Below, one piece after another: positions 32,064-44,207 of a stretch of DNA of 64,000 nt (positions within the stretch are counted from its first letter, which is position 1; the number at the start of each line of letters is the position of its first letter). A program made the position numbers and the translations under genes. Source of the stretch: Cryptomeria japonica. Taxonomy: Eukaryota > Streptophyta > Pinopsida > Cupressales > Cupressaceae. The notes beneath the pieces are model-generated. The model saw only the letters and a program-made list of their open reading frames with translations. It did no database searches and was not told where the DNA came from. The stretch spans positions 400,671,889-400,735,888 of the forward strand of contig NC_081408.1 in assembly GCF_030272615.1 (NCBI RefSeq), in the 5' to 3' direction.

Positions 32064-33128
32064 TAGAGAAACGGGACTCGCCCGGACTCGCCTAAACTCG
32101 GCGAGTCCGAGTCCGAGTCATGCTCGCCGAGTCTCTGGGGCTCGGTCTCGGATTTGTCCGAGTTTGGCGAGCAAACTCGCCAGACTCGCCGAGTTGGCGA
32201 GTTTGGCTCAAACTCGCCAAACTCAGCGAGTCCCAAGCCTCAAACTCGGCTACTCGCTGGGTTACTAAAATGACAAAAAAAATACATTTTAAAAAGTTTT
32301 TTTTAAATGAATGGTATCGTCTTTGTTCACTACAACCTTCGCCTGAGAATGAGAAAAATTAGGGTTACAACATGTTAGCCAATAGAAAAATAACACCCAA
32401 CACCTTTATTAAATAATAAGTTTTTTTGGCCTCGCGGGGCGCTGCCCCTCGACCCCGCCCTGTATGCCCCTTGACCCCACAAGGGGCGATGCCCCTTGAC
32501 CCCACCTTGGGGGCGCTGCCCCCAAATCCCCGTCAAAAAATATGGGGGGAAACTGCGTCAATAGAAGTAGGGAAAATTTAAGCTCCGAGTTTGACACTGA
32601 TTGGATCGACCAGGTATGTATAGAGGTTGAGGCTGTAGCCATGGCAGAGGAGGAGCGGAGAGCACGAGCATAGACAGGAGATTTAGAGGCAGATAGTGAC
32701 ACGGATGTTCCTGATGTTGGTGAGCATGGCATGGTGTCACGGGGAGCGGCTATGGCTGTCGAATAATCCAGGACCTACCTTAGACGCCTTCGCAGGGGGC
32801 CGGGGCCAGAGGGTGCAGGCTCCTCTAAGCCATAGGCTTGTACTTGTATTTACCTTTGGTATTTGTATGAAACATTTGATGATGATCATATGATGACATG
32901 GATTTTTTATTCCATGAGTTTTGTAATATTGTATACATTTGACAATATTTATATATCTATGTTTGTTATTTCCTTCAGCTACAATTATCTTTAAAAATCT
33001 CTAAATTTCTTGAGTTTTTCACTTTCCCGAGTCCAGCCGAGTTTGGAGCCGAGTCTGACGCCGAGTCCCGAGTCCGAGTCTGAGTCGGCCTTGTCGAGTC
33101 CGAGCCGAGTCCGAGTCCCGTTTCTTTG
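32064..33128. mobile_element. Non-autonomous hAT, TSD GTGCAAAC, nested in the LTR element
   Basis: A 1065-bp element with ends TAGAGAAACGGGACTCG and, inverted, CAAAGAAACGGGACTCG, flanked by GTGCAAAC at 32056-32063 and 33129-33136. Both sub-termini are dense arrays of CGAGTC/GACTCG (32077-32260; 33020-33118). The middle retains a short acidic reading frame (about 32575-32765: SEFDTDWIDQVCIEVEAVAM...) that resembles the C-terminal tail of a hAT transposase, so it is a deletion derivative of a larger hAT. Removing it restores the leader of the LTR element. Confidence 0.85.
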
Positions 33129-33221
33129 GTGCAAACCAATCGGAAATATCAACATAACATAATCAAAATGTTGCAACATCCGAACATGAGATGCTATATG
33201 GAAGAGGATTTGCTTCCATGA

Positions 33222-34706
33222 AATTCACAGTCGACAAATTATCAAGGGGAAAAGCCAGAATCAAAACAAAAAGAAGTTGCTAAGGACATTAATGAGCATG
33301 AGTTCAAGAATTTCAAAGAACAGTCAAAGACAGAGCAAAGTATTGATGAAGTCTTGCTGGACCAGACCATGCTTATTAAGCATGAAGATGCCAAGATAGA
33401 AATAAATGTTCCAATCCAAGTACCATACACTAATCTGTCAAAAGGAGAGCCATTGCAGCAAGTGATTAATTTTCAGAATTGTTATGTTGAGGATGATGCT
33501 TTAGTTGATCCTAATAATAAGATTAGGAGTCACAGTAATGATTGTGTGGGACTGAATATTCCAAAAGCATCTAATTCTAAAGGAGGTAAGAACTCTCATT
33601 ACTTCTGTTCAACTCATGAAACTAATAGCAGATATGTATGTCAGTTTTGCTATCATGAAAAGCATTTATTCAATATGGAAGGGTGTATATTTTTTGTTAT
33701 CCAAATCTGCCAGTATATTTCAGTTTGGGATCCAGGAGATCATTTATCATGGATAAGGAGTATTCAAAAGCATGATTTTGGACCCTCAACTCTTGCAACA
33801 TTAACAGAAGGCTTAGCATATGGTTTCGGTGGAGAAAAGGACATTATCATGACCACTGTTAGAACCAACAAAATTGGTTTCCTTTCAAATTGGAGTGATG
33901 CAAATACTGTTTTAATGTATGAACCATTCTGTTTGGGGACTGGCTCCATGCTTGTTAAAACTGACTCCGTGTGGAAGGAGTTGGCAAAGAATGCAATTGA
34001 GAGAAAGTACTTTTTAGATCCAAATGTAGACAGCAAAATGGTGGAAGTAATAAGAAATGTGGTGGACCAGCTTAATGATCTATCAAATAAGGATTCCATC
34101 TTGCTCAACAACACAGTTTGGAAGATTACATACATTAATGAGTTTAAAAAACTATTTACCAGGCTGAAAAATTTATATGTACAGAAGCACACAATCAACA
34201 CATTATGGAGATTGGTTAATGATAGGCAATGGGCTAGGAAACATGCTGGTCCTGCTGAGCAAAGCCTTATAAATGAACATGCGATCTTGGAATTACACTT
34301 AGCAGAAATTGGACAAGGAATGCAGGTATCTCAAGTATTGAAAATATGGAATGTTCTTACCCTTAAAGAACTTCATGGCCTTGGACAAGGCTTAGAAAAT
34401 GTTATCGCAACATATACTCTAGGGAATGTTGAGCAGTGCAAGGTAAAGTGTTTGGGCAGCAATGGAAGAAGAGTGCCACCAATGCAATGGAAGGATGATC
34501 CTGAGTTTTGGTATAAATGTATACAAAAATCTGAAATGCTTGAGACTCCACTTTTGGAAGCTTATGAACAGAAAACCATTTCATTGGAGCTAGCCAGAGT
34601 CAAAGAAAATTTATTGTTAATGGAGTTCTATTCTTTGATTTGGGGCATTACAGATCAATTGCTAACAGCGACAGAAGGGTCAGACATTGTTTTCCAGTTA
34701 AGGTAA
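33222..34706 (+). pseudogene. Captured SEN1/UvrD (TRANK1-like) helicase fragment
   Basis: An open frame of about 495 codons inside the LTR element (first ATG 33369). From about 33790 it reads like a plant tandem-helicase protein of the SEN1 plus UvrD (TRANK1-like) type. YGFGGEKDIIMTTVRTN corresponds to helicase motif V and IGFLSN follows. Motif VI (VALTRAR) is lost, then comes TDSVWKELAKNAIERKYF. The linker then follows: LNNTVWKITYINEFKKLF, INTLWRLVNDRQW, VLKIWNVLTLKEL, YTLGNVEQCKVKC and ENLLLMEFYSLIWGI. It stops just before the place where the UvrD Walker A box should come, and the downstream text is different. The first 150 codons are not helicase-like. It is a gene fragment without ATPase motifs I and II, so not an active helicase. 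The family call is from memory. Confidence 0.65.
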
Positions 34707-36112
34707 ATAAGGAAATTGATGCAAGGATGGTGGAAATCAAGCAAGTAATGGAGGATCTTTATGGAGAAGAGGATTTAGTTTGCAACCATTTTCAGTTGGA
34801 TAATTCTTTTGGACCAGCGTTTGTTGGGGAAAAACCTCTTAGTGAAGAAGTTGCAATGAAGGCTCAAACTATGATTAAAGGAGAAAAGATTGTTTGTACT
34901 CCTTGTGGGCCAACAACAGATGATAGTGGTGCAGTTGGGAAAAAAATTATTCTTGACTCAGAATGGAATTCACCTCCTTGTGTTTTGACATCTCATCTTG
35001 GAGAGGATGATTTCTTGTTTGGACATGATGCTGCCCTAAATTCAGAAAATCCTGATTTACAATTGTTGACAACATTATTCAATTGGAACAGTTGACAACG
35101 TTGAGGTTTATGATTTTTGGTGTGGTACACACTCTGGGACAACAAAAATCAATGGCACACCTATGAACATGACAGCCAAGAGGATGGAGGCTCAGATCAA
35201 GCTTGAAGCATGTGATTTTCACTTAGAGATATCTCTTGGAGTGGCGCTTGATGAAGAACCTTCAACAAAGAAGGAAGGATTATTAGAGGCCCTAGAGGAC
35301 ACTAGAAAAAGGTATGACTGCCATTCTGATTTTTCGCTTGGCAACAATAGTCCCTCACCTTGGCATAATCATGAGATAGCAGCCACTTCACATGAGGATG
35401 ACGATATTAAGGAGTCTCCCAATGCGGGCACTCCAATTTTGTGTGAGGAATGTATTAAAGATTCAAGCCACGAAGGTTCTGACTTTGCACATCATACCTT
35501 GGAGGATGTTAAGAAGTCACAAAGTATGTGTGATCAATGGCTACAAAGAGATAGGAAGGCCAAGTTGTTGACTGCCCAAGATTGACAGCACTTACAAGAG
35601 GATCATTCAGATTTGTGTGGACATGGGAAGTGGTATGGTTCAGAAAATTTAATTTTAATGCATCATGAAGTTAATGAGTTTCTTCTTTTAGAGAATCCAT
35701 TGAAAGCTCAAATCACAGAGGAAGATGGAATGGTTGAGCACACACTTGGGTAGATTAGCCACTAGTGTTATATCTACTTGTGTAGAGGGAGGCTTAAGTG
35801 TCTTGATTGGATCTTTGATCATTTGTGGAGAGTCTGAAGAGTTCTCTCCTAGAGGCTTCCATGATAGAGCTTGCTTTGTTTGGACTTTCTTATAAAGGAG
35901 TGAACATGGATGGGAGCATTAGTGATTCAACTTTGCTTAATCATTTAGACACTCTTGGAGAAGCTGTTGCTAATCTTCTACCTCACGATACATTATTGGA
36001 GTGTGAAGTTGCTCAATTTTCAGAATACGAAGTACGCATAATCAATGTTCTTCTTATTGTGTGGCGTTTACTTGGAGCGGATAAGCCTCAGCTGAGCTTT
36101 GATACATGGTAA
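34690..36112 (+). pseudogene. Chimeric coding-like sequence downstream of the helicase capture
   Basis: Three open pieces with protein-like composition: 34700-35095 (VNKEIDARMVEIKQVMEDLY, VCTPCGPTTDDSGAVGKKII), 35163-35585 (LEACDFHLEISLGVALDEEP) and 35825-36112 (ALFGLSYKGVNMDG, LLGADKPQLSFDTW). Stops separate them. The first overlaps the helicase frame with a one-base shift near 34695. I do not recognise any family. They could be remains of gag or further captured host exons. Confidence 0.35.
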
Positions 36113-36635
36113 GATGGCACCGCAAAGATTTCAGGGATAGCATCTAATTGGAAGAGTTGGAAAGGATTGTATCATCTTTTTCATATTGGAGTTGGCTTAT
36201 TGATAAACTCCTATCTTCTATTGTCATTGGAGGTACTTATTACTTCACTTGGTGTGAAATTCTTAGGCGAATAGATGCTGTCCTCATTTACAACAACATA
36301 TGGTACATTATCACGGCTGATTATGCACTTAGGATGATCATTGTTCTCATCCTCTGGAACTCATACAAACTTGGATGGACATTGGGTGTTGGTGACATGA
36401 TAAGAGGCTTCTACCCGTCCACTTTTTGTTGGCATGAGAGTGTGATGATTTGGGATCCCTTAATCAGCTTGGTAATCGGAATGCTTCAAGATAACAGAGT
36501 TACAAATTCCAGTACTACTGGTTGCGTCAGAATAGAGCAGCAGAGTGATGTAATATTTTTCATATGGCTAGTTTGGGATCCTGGTGGTGCATTAGAGAAT
36601 TGCTTGAGGACAAGCAATGTTTGGGCCGGGAGGAC

Positions 36636-37969
36636 TGTAATGTCCCCAATTTTTAAGGTGACATTTAATTAAATTGATTTTTATTAAGTTATCAAAATAT
36701 CAAAATATAAATGAAATATTCATATGACGACTTAATATTAATTAATTTAATTAGATAACAATAAAATAATAAAATATTATTATAATGTCACTTTATTAAA
36801 TAAAGTTTTCCAATGTTCAACTCGGCCTTATCTTCTAGAAAGTTCCTGGAGGTCTTTATAAGGAGGCTTTCTGGGAGTTGTGAAGCATGCTTATGGATTG
36901 GACAAACGGTTTATGATTTCTGGAGACAAAAACCGTCAGGAGTTGGAGAGAAGGGCTGGACGAAACCCTAGTTCTTCCAAAGGGGTGGATTTGTGACGGA
37001 GTCTACATTTGAGCCAAATTTGTGAAGTCTCCTTTGTAGACAAATTTGCAGATAAGTTCTATCATCAGATTCATATAAGATAGTATTTGTTCGGTTGGTT
37101 TATATTCTGAATTGGGATAACAGGAATATTATATTCTAAGTGTTGTAGTTCATATTCAGTGACCTTTGGGGGTTTATTATTTTGCCGAAATATTAAAGGG
37201 AGTCGATAATATTCTTTATGGTGAATTCTACATATATATTTCATATTGAGGATGGATACTATGAAATCGTGTTTGGGGTCTAATGTTGACAATCTGCGGA
37301 ATAATTGAATCGAATAATGTTGTGTGATGGTGGGCTGATTAACCTGACTCCTCATTTGGCTTTCTTTTAATATCCGTGTGAGAATATAGGAGCAGGTATT
37401 ATATCATCGATATTCTGGAGTTATTGATGAACGGAAGCACTTATATTGGTTAATCAATCTTATATTTATTGGGCTAACCTGTGCAAAGCCTGGCACGGAA
37501 GTATTTGCATGTAAACGGGGAACAGTTGCAACGGTGTGTAGGAGTTCCAGACATAGCAAGAGCAGACAGCGATACAGATCATTGTCTCTACCATAAGTGG
37601 CACTGAGGAGTACTGGAGCCTGTAATAAATTGGGAACCCAAGACTTGATATCTTTTGGAGCTTAGATGAATGTGTAGTGACTTCCAATGCTAGCATTCAG
37701 CCTTCTATATCTTGTACCGACCTCTTGCCTGTCCTACCCATCAAATAAAGGGTTAGAGATTTTTTTGTAATAGCTATGTATCTATCAAATACTCTTATTC
37801 AGCTAAGCATCAATATTTTGGTTCTGTTATTATTTCTCTACAAGTTCGGAATGACATATATGTAAATCTGAAGCAAACATCTAATATGTTAAAGTGGTTC
37901 AGAATGGAATGCATTCATCTGTGACTTTTTGTGGGAGTTTTGCTAGAATTCGTGTTTAGGGATATTACA
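36636..37969 (+). repeat. 3' LTR (1334 bp)
   Basis: Starts TGTAATGTCCCCAATTTTT and ends TAGGGATATTACA. Collinear with the 5' LTR, with an extra ATTAAGTTATCAAAATA-like 17 bp near 36685. Confidence 0.9.
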
Positions 37970-38090
37970 TATTATTAATTTTTACATAATCTATATCATT
38001 ACTATGAATCTGAATCATGATATATTTATCGCTGTTATACTACAGTTGTTGCTGTCACTGCTGTCATGATTAAATTGATTGTTGTTATAG

Positions 38091-38178
38091 TGCTGTCATG
38101 ATATATTTATTGCGCTGTTATGATGCTGTCATGATATATTTATTGCGCTGTTATAATGCTGTCATGTTATATTTAACA
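38091..38178. repeat. 33-bp tandem repeat
   Basis: TGCTGTCATGATATATTTAT + TGCGCTGTTATGA occurs twice with one change, followed by a partial third unit and preceded by related TGCTGTCATGAT words. Confidence 0.85.
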
Positions 38179-38237
38179 GTCTTTTTTAAATGTTATGAAC
38201 CGTTTTTTTCAAAACATTATTTAAAAATTGCTTTTCA

Positions 38238-38455
38238 ACAGGGAATGCTTGGCCGTCCCCGGGATGGTCAAGGGACGTCTGAGACATCCTTGGCTGTCTT
38301 GGGGAAGGTCAGGCGCTCCCAATATTGGGGATCCATTTCTGCATTTTCTCAGTTGGCAGGGTTGGCTAGGGGATGCCCCCTCAAGTCCCTCCATCCTCGA
38401 AATGACTCAGGCGACGGGGACAATGGTTTGAGGGGTGGGGCTTTGTCCCCGTGTA
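38238..38455. other. GC-rich island, possible hAT-end remnant
   Basis: CAGGGAATGCTTGGCCGTCC through TTTGTCCCCGTG forms a sharp GC-rich block in AT-rich DNA. GGGGAC/GTCCC words on both strands resemble the sub-termini of hAT elements in this window. No terminal repeats or TSD were found. Confidence 0.3.
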
Positions 38456-41400
38456 CCAGAGGATGGAATAGAAAGTATAAGTTGTGCAATCCTATGATTC
38501 AGTGCTGATTAAGCCTAAAGGTAATGCAACAAGGTAGTATTCACTATTCATTGAAGGGCAGATAAAATTCAAACAAATCATAGGGTATGATACTTTAGGG
38601 GGGACATGGTGTTAATGTTGAGAACACAGAGCAGTTGGGCTTCAAGATGCTTTGAGAACTCTATAAAGAATAGGTGGCTGAGTGAGATGTGAAAGCAGAA
38701 CCTGTGAGGGAAGCAACATCCAAATGACCATTTGACAAGAAGGCTTCTGATATGAAAAATTCTGAAAATGGTGAGGTGATACAGGGAAGACAATGAAAAG
38801 GAAGAGGGGTGGCAGCTATCTTACAGTTGTTTTGTAGCTAATCTTAACTAGAGAATGCTTTTAATCAATTAATACATTATTGCAGTTTTATGTAAAAAGG
38901 ATAGTAAAGTATGGAAAGAGACTTTTGTCTGGATGTATTTTAACACATATGAAAAGTACAAATATTTTACATGGATAAATCCTTTGGGATATAAAACACT
39001 GGAAAAATTGTGGAACCTTATTTATTCACTCTGGAATAGTCTATGATAGGAGTTGCAGAAGTATCAGTTCCTTTTGGAACAATTATTTTGTGATTCCTCA
39101 TTTGTGGAAAATGCAATTGGTTTCCCTTTTTACGATTCCTCTCCTTTGAAAATGGTCTTTGAGGATGTGTAGTGAAATTTTTATCACTTTGAAATGAATG
39201 CTTGATTTTGTGAGTTCCAGGTTCTTTCTACCTTTGGCTTTTTCCGAACAGAAAAGTATCTAATTTTGAATAAATGCTTGCTAAAGATAAAAGCTGAATA
39301 TTTTACTATTATGCTATTGTAATGTTTAACTTTATGATTGCTTATGTAAGCTTTGAAGAGGTAGTACCTCTGATTAAAATATGGGGCAGAAAATAAAAGA
39401 AAGCTAAAGCCCCATATATTTATTAAATTATAAGGGAGGCATGGGCTTCGCAAAACTAAAATAGAATAAAGTTAAAAATGATGAGGTATTCGCATGAGAA
39501 ATTGAAAAGCTGTAAAGAATACTATTCATTAAGAAAGGAAATGAAACATTTCTTTGTGGATAAAAAGGCAAAGTCAATAAATAAAATCTTTAGACTGTTG
39601 TGGGGCCTGTATGCCTTTTATTCCAGAAACTAGAGTTTTGTGAGCTTTTATGGGACTTTGATAAGGAAGATGACCATGATAGGTTTTGAAAACTCTTTCA
39701 GCCACCCAGATTTGTTTGAACTGTGTATAGTAAATAAATAAGCAAATCATCTGAGCTTTGCAAGAGGTTGCTGCCATTGTAATATTTCTTGCTTAGGTAG
39801 CTGTTTTATCTTTGTATTCTACATGTTTTTGACCTTTAGAGAGCTGTGTTACCGTGTATTTTCAGAATCTTCCAAAAAAAGATTATGTAGTTTTTTCATT
39901 CCACCCTCAATTTTGAGTTTTATATGGATGGTTACCCTTATCAGAGCATTAAATTTCCTGCCTCTGGCATTGGTTATTTACTATGTCTATTTTGTTCTTG
40001 AATGTTTAGATTTATAGCTAGTTTGTGCATATCTTGTTCATTTTGAAGTAACCACAGACTCTTTTGACACAGTCCTTTTATTTTTGTGTTTGCTATTTTT
40101 ACTGCCTCATCCTTTTCACTTAAGCATTGTAGATAGTGTTAGAACAAGGGAGCTTGCCCAAATATGGAGGTTTTCTTTGAGATTGAAACACTTGAGCTTT
40201 CCATTTGTACACCTTGATTGCGGGTGCACTTTGAATCAAACAATAGGAAGTATCACAATTTGTAGGGATGCTGGGTGGGATAAGTCTGCAATTTTTTTTA
40301 AGAAATTGCATGGGTTCCTCATTGATAAGAACTTTATATTATGATCTGGTGATTCTTGGGAATCGGCTCATCAAAGAGCTATAGATGCATTTTCACCTTG
40401 TGACTCTAAATTTGTAAATATCACTTGGTAAATAGAAACCAATTGCCTATGAGACAAATCCTAACTAGATATGCTATAAAACGAAATGAAGGCTCCTCTA
40501 GATATAAACAAAGAGAGGGAGGTCAAATGTTGTTTTGGGAATCCAATCCTTTAACCGGTAGCTCATTCTTTGCTTCTGTAGTTGGCTCTTCTCCATTCCC
40601 TGTCTTGACTAATCCTATAAAAAGAATGGCTGCTAGAAGACAATAACCCTTTGATGCATGGGATTGTTGGAGTCCATTAAATTTATTGCAATGGAATGAT
40701 ATCTCTGCTTTCCCCTTGAAGCTGTTTACCTACAGTAGTGGAGATGGTTCCACAACCCCTCTAGACCACAAACAGGATATAGCAAATATCTGTGCATTGC
40801 ATCATGTTACAGCCTCTGATATGATCCTCAGATTTCCTGCAGCTTCTTTCAAGGGTGAAGACCCTTGATTGGTTCAGACGTTTGGCACCAACATAAATTT
40901 CTACTTGGGATGGGTTGGGGGTTTGTTATATAACCAATTTTAAGAGATTTGAGATGTTTCATCTCTATTAGAGCAGCTCATGACTAACAAGAGGCTTCCA
41001 TGGCTACGTAGAAGATTCCAACAGCATATTTAAAGGGACTTGGGAAATAATACTGATGGAGGTCTTTCCTTTGCCTGGTATGTCTTTCTTATGTTATTTA
41101 AAATCTTTAAATTTTAATATAGCTGCAATGAGTCAATCAGTGGGAGGAAGGAATACCCTGAAAGCTTTATGTTTTAGCTGAAGATTGCCTTACACTGTGG
41201 GAAACTTGCTCCCAAGTTTACAATACCTCTATTTCCTTAGATATATAACAGTGACCACATTCGAATTTCTCCATATTCCCAGCTGCTAGCAATGATTCCA
41301 CCCCCTAAAACTCTTACTTCCTGGATTTACATGCCAAGTTCCTAACAATATAAACTGAAATGAAGAGCCTATTAAGGACAATATCAAATGAATGGATGTC

Positions 41401-42239
41401 TTTTAAAAAGCAGTGTGCCCAAAATGTTGAAGGCCCCATTATGCTAATAATCTGGCTGTCATCCCAATAAATTGCAGCATGCTCTGCAACTCCATCAGAT
41501 AGAAGCTAGGAGAATTGCTTCCAATAATTTTAATAACGTTCCCCTCAAGTTCAAGCATGCTCCAAGGATGAATGGCATTAGCAAATGATGACAAGGCACA
41601 CCTCTCTTGCTGGTTTTGTTCCTCACAGGAAAGATGAGTTGACATTTTTCTTTTCTGTCAGTTTGAAACAAGAGTTTATTGAAGTGCATGCTTCTGCGGG
41701 TTAAAAGATTACAACAGCAGACCATGCTGGTGCCAGGTATTTCTTGCAATAGTCTTGGTTTTAATAAGTTTCACAGCTTTTATGAAGCATTTTATAAAGA
41801 TAATAGCAGGAGAGAAATGTCTTTTAATGATAAAGAGAAAGATTAAAACTGTTGTAAGAGATATTTCTAAATTGCTTTGGGTCTAATAATGAACAGAGTA
41901 TGCCTCTTGAAGAGAAGGAGGCCCTTTTGTTGAAGAGAAATTTATTGAAGTGTTGTTATTGCTGGAATATGTCTTGAGGCAATTTAAGTTATAATCCAGA
42001 TTCCCCCCAAAACCCCCCATGAATATTGGGATGATTATGAGAAATGCTCTCTACATGAAATATTGCTCACTACTCAAGACACTCCCAAGAAGGCCAGAGA
42101 GTTGATCATAGCAGAGTTCATTGAAGCTGATGCCATGGATGGATTTTTAAATACTATACATTCATTTCTATTTTTCATACATATAAATAGGTTCCTCTCG
42201 TTTTGAGGAGCTACTTCAGCAGTTATGCTAAAGGAGATT
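38456..42239. other. Intron sequence without a recognised gene
   Basis: Ordinary AT-rich DNA with short open frames only. I saw no LTR ends, TIRs or protein motifs that hold up. Confidence 0.45.
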
Positions 42240-42700
42240 TGAAATCCTGATATTGTTAATTGATGAAGCACAATATTTTTCTTGGAAGAGGACAAAATTT
42301 TATTGGATGACCTTGAAGAAGGTAAGCTTGTTACATGAAGAATTCAATAATGATCAATCTTGGATCAATTCTAAGGATAATGGGCAAAGTCCACAGGAGA
42401 AGCCTTTGAGATTTACATACTTTTGGGAACTGCTGTGCATTTCAAGCCAATTTTGTAGTTCAGAATTAGTTGCTGAGAGTCAATGAAGAAATTGTATTCT
42501 ATGATGAGGAATCGCCAATCATAATTTTCTGGAAGTATGACAGAGCTCTAGCTTTTAATTTTCAAGCTTAAAAGCCTGCATTAGAGAAATTAGTATTAAA
42601 CAATGATGACAAGTGGATAAAAAATACACAACAATTTTATTTTAGAGAGCTGAGGAAGGCTAAGAATTACAAATTTTCGCTGTTATATTTCATGTTTTGC
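42240..42700 (+). pseudogene. Coding-like relic, unidentified
   Basis: Protein-like text of about 130 codons with one frameshift. It reads SWINSKDN, then EKPLRFTYFWELLCISSQFC + SSELVAES (to 42484), then in another frame EEIVFYDEESPIIIFWKYD + RALAFNF, and after a stop WIKNTQQFYFRELRKAKNYK. The residue composition and the continuity across the shift indicate former coding sequence. I do not recognise the family, and no LTR or poly(A) borders are visible. Confidence 0.35.
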
Positions 42701-43479
42701 ATCCAGCTTTTTGCTGGTATGTTCGAAATAGTGTTATGGCACTGAATAAGGAGGATGGGCAGCTATATTCTGATCTTTGTGGACTGATTTGTTGTACTAG
42801 TTGGTTGCAAGAGCTTATTTTAAAGAATTGTAGGCTGCAGATGCAAAAATTGGGGGGCTCTGTCCTTTGTTTTTACTTATCTTCAATGATGTTTCTTAGT
42901 GTCTGCTATTCTTTGATCTAATAAGATCCAACGGTGGGGAGTTTGTTGAAAATATAATGGTGGATCTTTATTCTTTTTAATGTTTTGGACCTTGGTTGGG
43001 TCGGTGCTATATATTTTTACTTTAGCTGTGAGGAGGATCTTATTTCTTTTTTAAAAAGGCTTTGCCTTGTTGAATTTTTGCTGTTAGATTTTTTTCATAG
43101 TGTTTTAAAGAGTGGAGGTGCTTGAGGAAATGTGAATCTCGTGCATCTTTTGTTGGAGTTCTTATTTGCCATAGATCACAAAAACTTGCTTTCTAGCAAA
43201 AAATTGCAAGTTTTCTCCATCACCAGCACTAGCAGCATCAATAGCAGAGGAAGCAGTTTCATTTCCTCTACCAGCAGCAGGACCAGAAGTAGCTGGTTAA
43301 TAACCAGTTTCAGTAACATCAGAGCAAGTAGCTTTGGTTGATCTTGTAGGCCTTCTAGAATGATTCGAGAGAATGTAGATTAGAACATTGCTTGTTGCAT
43401 TTATGGCAATAGGTTTCTTTTCGATCTTGTTAGATCATATTTGCAGGAAATGGTGGTGGCAATTGCTTATGCACTTGTT

Positions 43480-43870
43480 GATTACACTAGTCTTGGATAT
43501 CAAAAGGTTCACACCACCTTATTGGGTAGGAAAAATCTTTCATAGACATCATTAAGGGCAATTGAGGATAAATGGTTTGAAAAAAAGAGTCCATTTTTGA
43601 TAGGTGGAAGGATTGTAAAAATAGACCACTATTAATGTCATTACGGTGTGCCCTAAAGGGATGGTGTTTTTGAAGACAATTGATTGTGAAGGGCAAGTGA
43701 AGGATGCAAATTTTATGGAATTATTTTCATGGAATTCACTGAGATGGTGGGCCTTAAACCCTAAAATGTTCAAGTCAAAATGGACAATACTAAATTTTTT
43801 AGGGAAGTTGGTTTAATGGTGGAGCGTAAATATGGACATTTTTTCAACACTGTGTCATCGACTTCCTCAA
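43480..43870 (+). pseudogene. hAT transposase (DUF659) relic
   Basis: A decayed copy of the transposase core. DRWKDCKNRPL and the following text, across frameshifts, parallel the SDGWKDAKNRPL...PKGAMF...VDCEGQIKD region of the intact transposase at 27580-28719, including a remnant of the TDNAKN block. It is followed at 43900-44110 by a GC-richer zone with CCTGG/CCAGG words that may be the eroded end of this element. Confidence 0.6.
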
Positions 43871-44207
43871 CTTAGTGATGTAAATGATTCCAATGCTTGT
43901 CACTCTCTCGAGTCTCCAGTTGGTATGGATCCATGGGCTCCAGTTAGAACCCTGGGCAAACCCAGTCCCTACCTGGACTGGTTACAGGCTGGTTCTGAGC
44001 GAACCTGGAGGCATAGGCACCAACTCAATCCCCAAAACTGTTAAAGTATTCAGAAGTGCCCTGGGTGGATCCACAGACCTACAGGTCTTGAATGGAACCC
44101 TCAGGGAGTCCAGCTAGTATCCTGTCTGAGTATAAGCTGAATTCTGAGCAAACCTTGTAGAAACAGGCACCATCTCAACCCCAGAATTTTTCAAGCACAA
44201 CGTGGGT

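Larger units (their letters stand above)
30637..37969 (+). mobile_element. Complete non-autonomous LTR retrotransposon with captured gene
   Basis: Two similar LTRs (30637-31953, 36636-37969), a primer site for initiator tRNA-Met (31955-31966, TGGTATCGGAGC), a polypurine tract (TTTGGGCCGGGAGGAC at 36620-36635) and flanks TAATA/TATTA (four of five match). The internal region has no gag, protease, integrase or reverse transcriptase that I can recognise. It carries a captured helicase segment and further unknown coding-like text. It must have moved with enzymes from another element. A small hAT is nested at 32064-33128. Confidence 0.85.

Noticed and set aside
33222-34706. Helicase ORF as a working host gene in the PEN2 intron
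   Set aside because: It lies between matched LTRs with primer site and polypurine tract, lacks helicase motifs I and II, and its motif VI is destroyed.
38091-38178. CRISPR-like repeat array
   Set aside because: The 33-bp units are directly adjacent with no spacers, and the DNA is a plant nuclear genome.
40084-40344. 86-codon open frame as a small gene
   Set aside because: It has no ATG at its open end, no recognisable motif and no continuation. Its length is within chance expectation.
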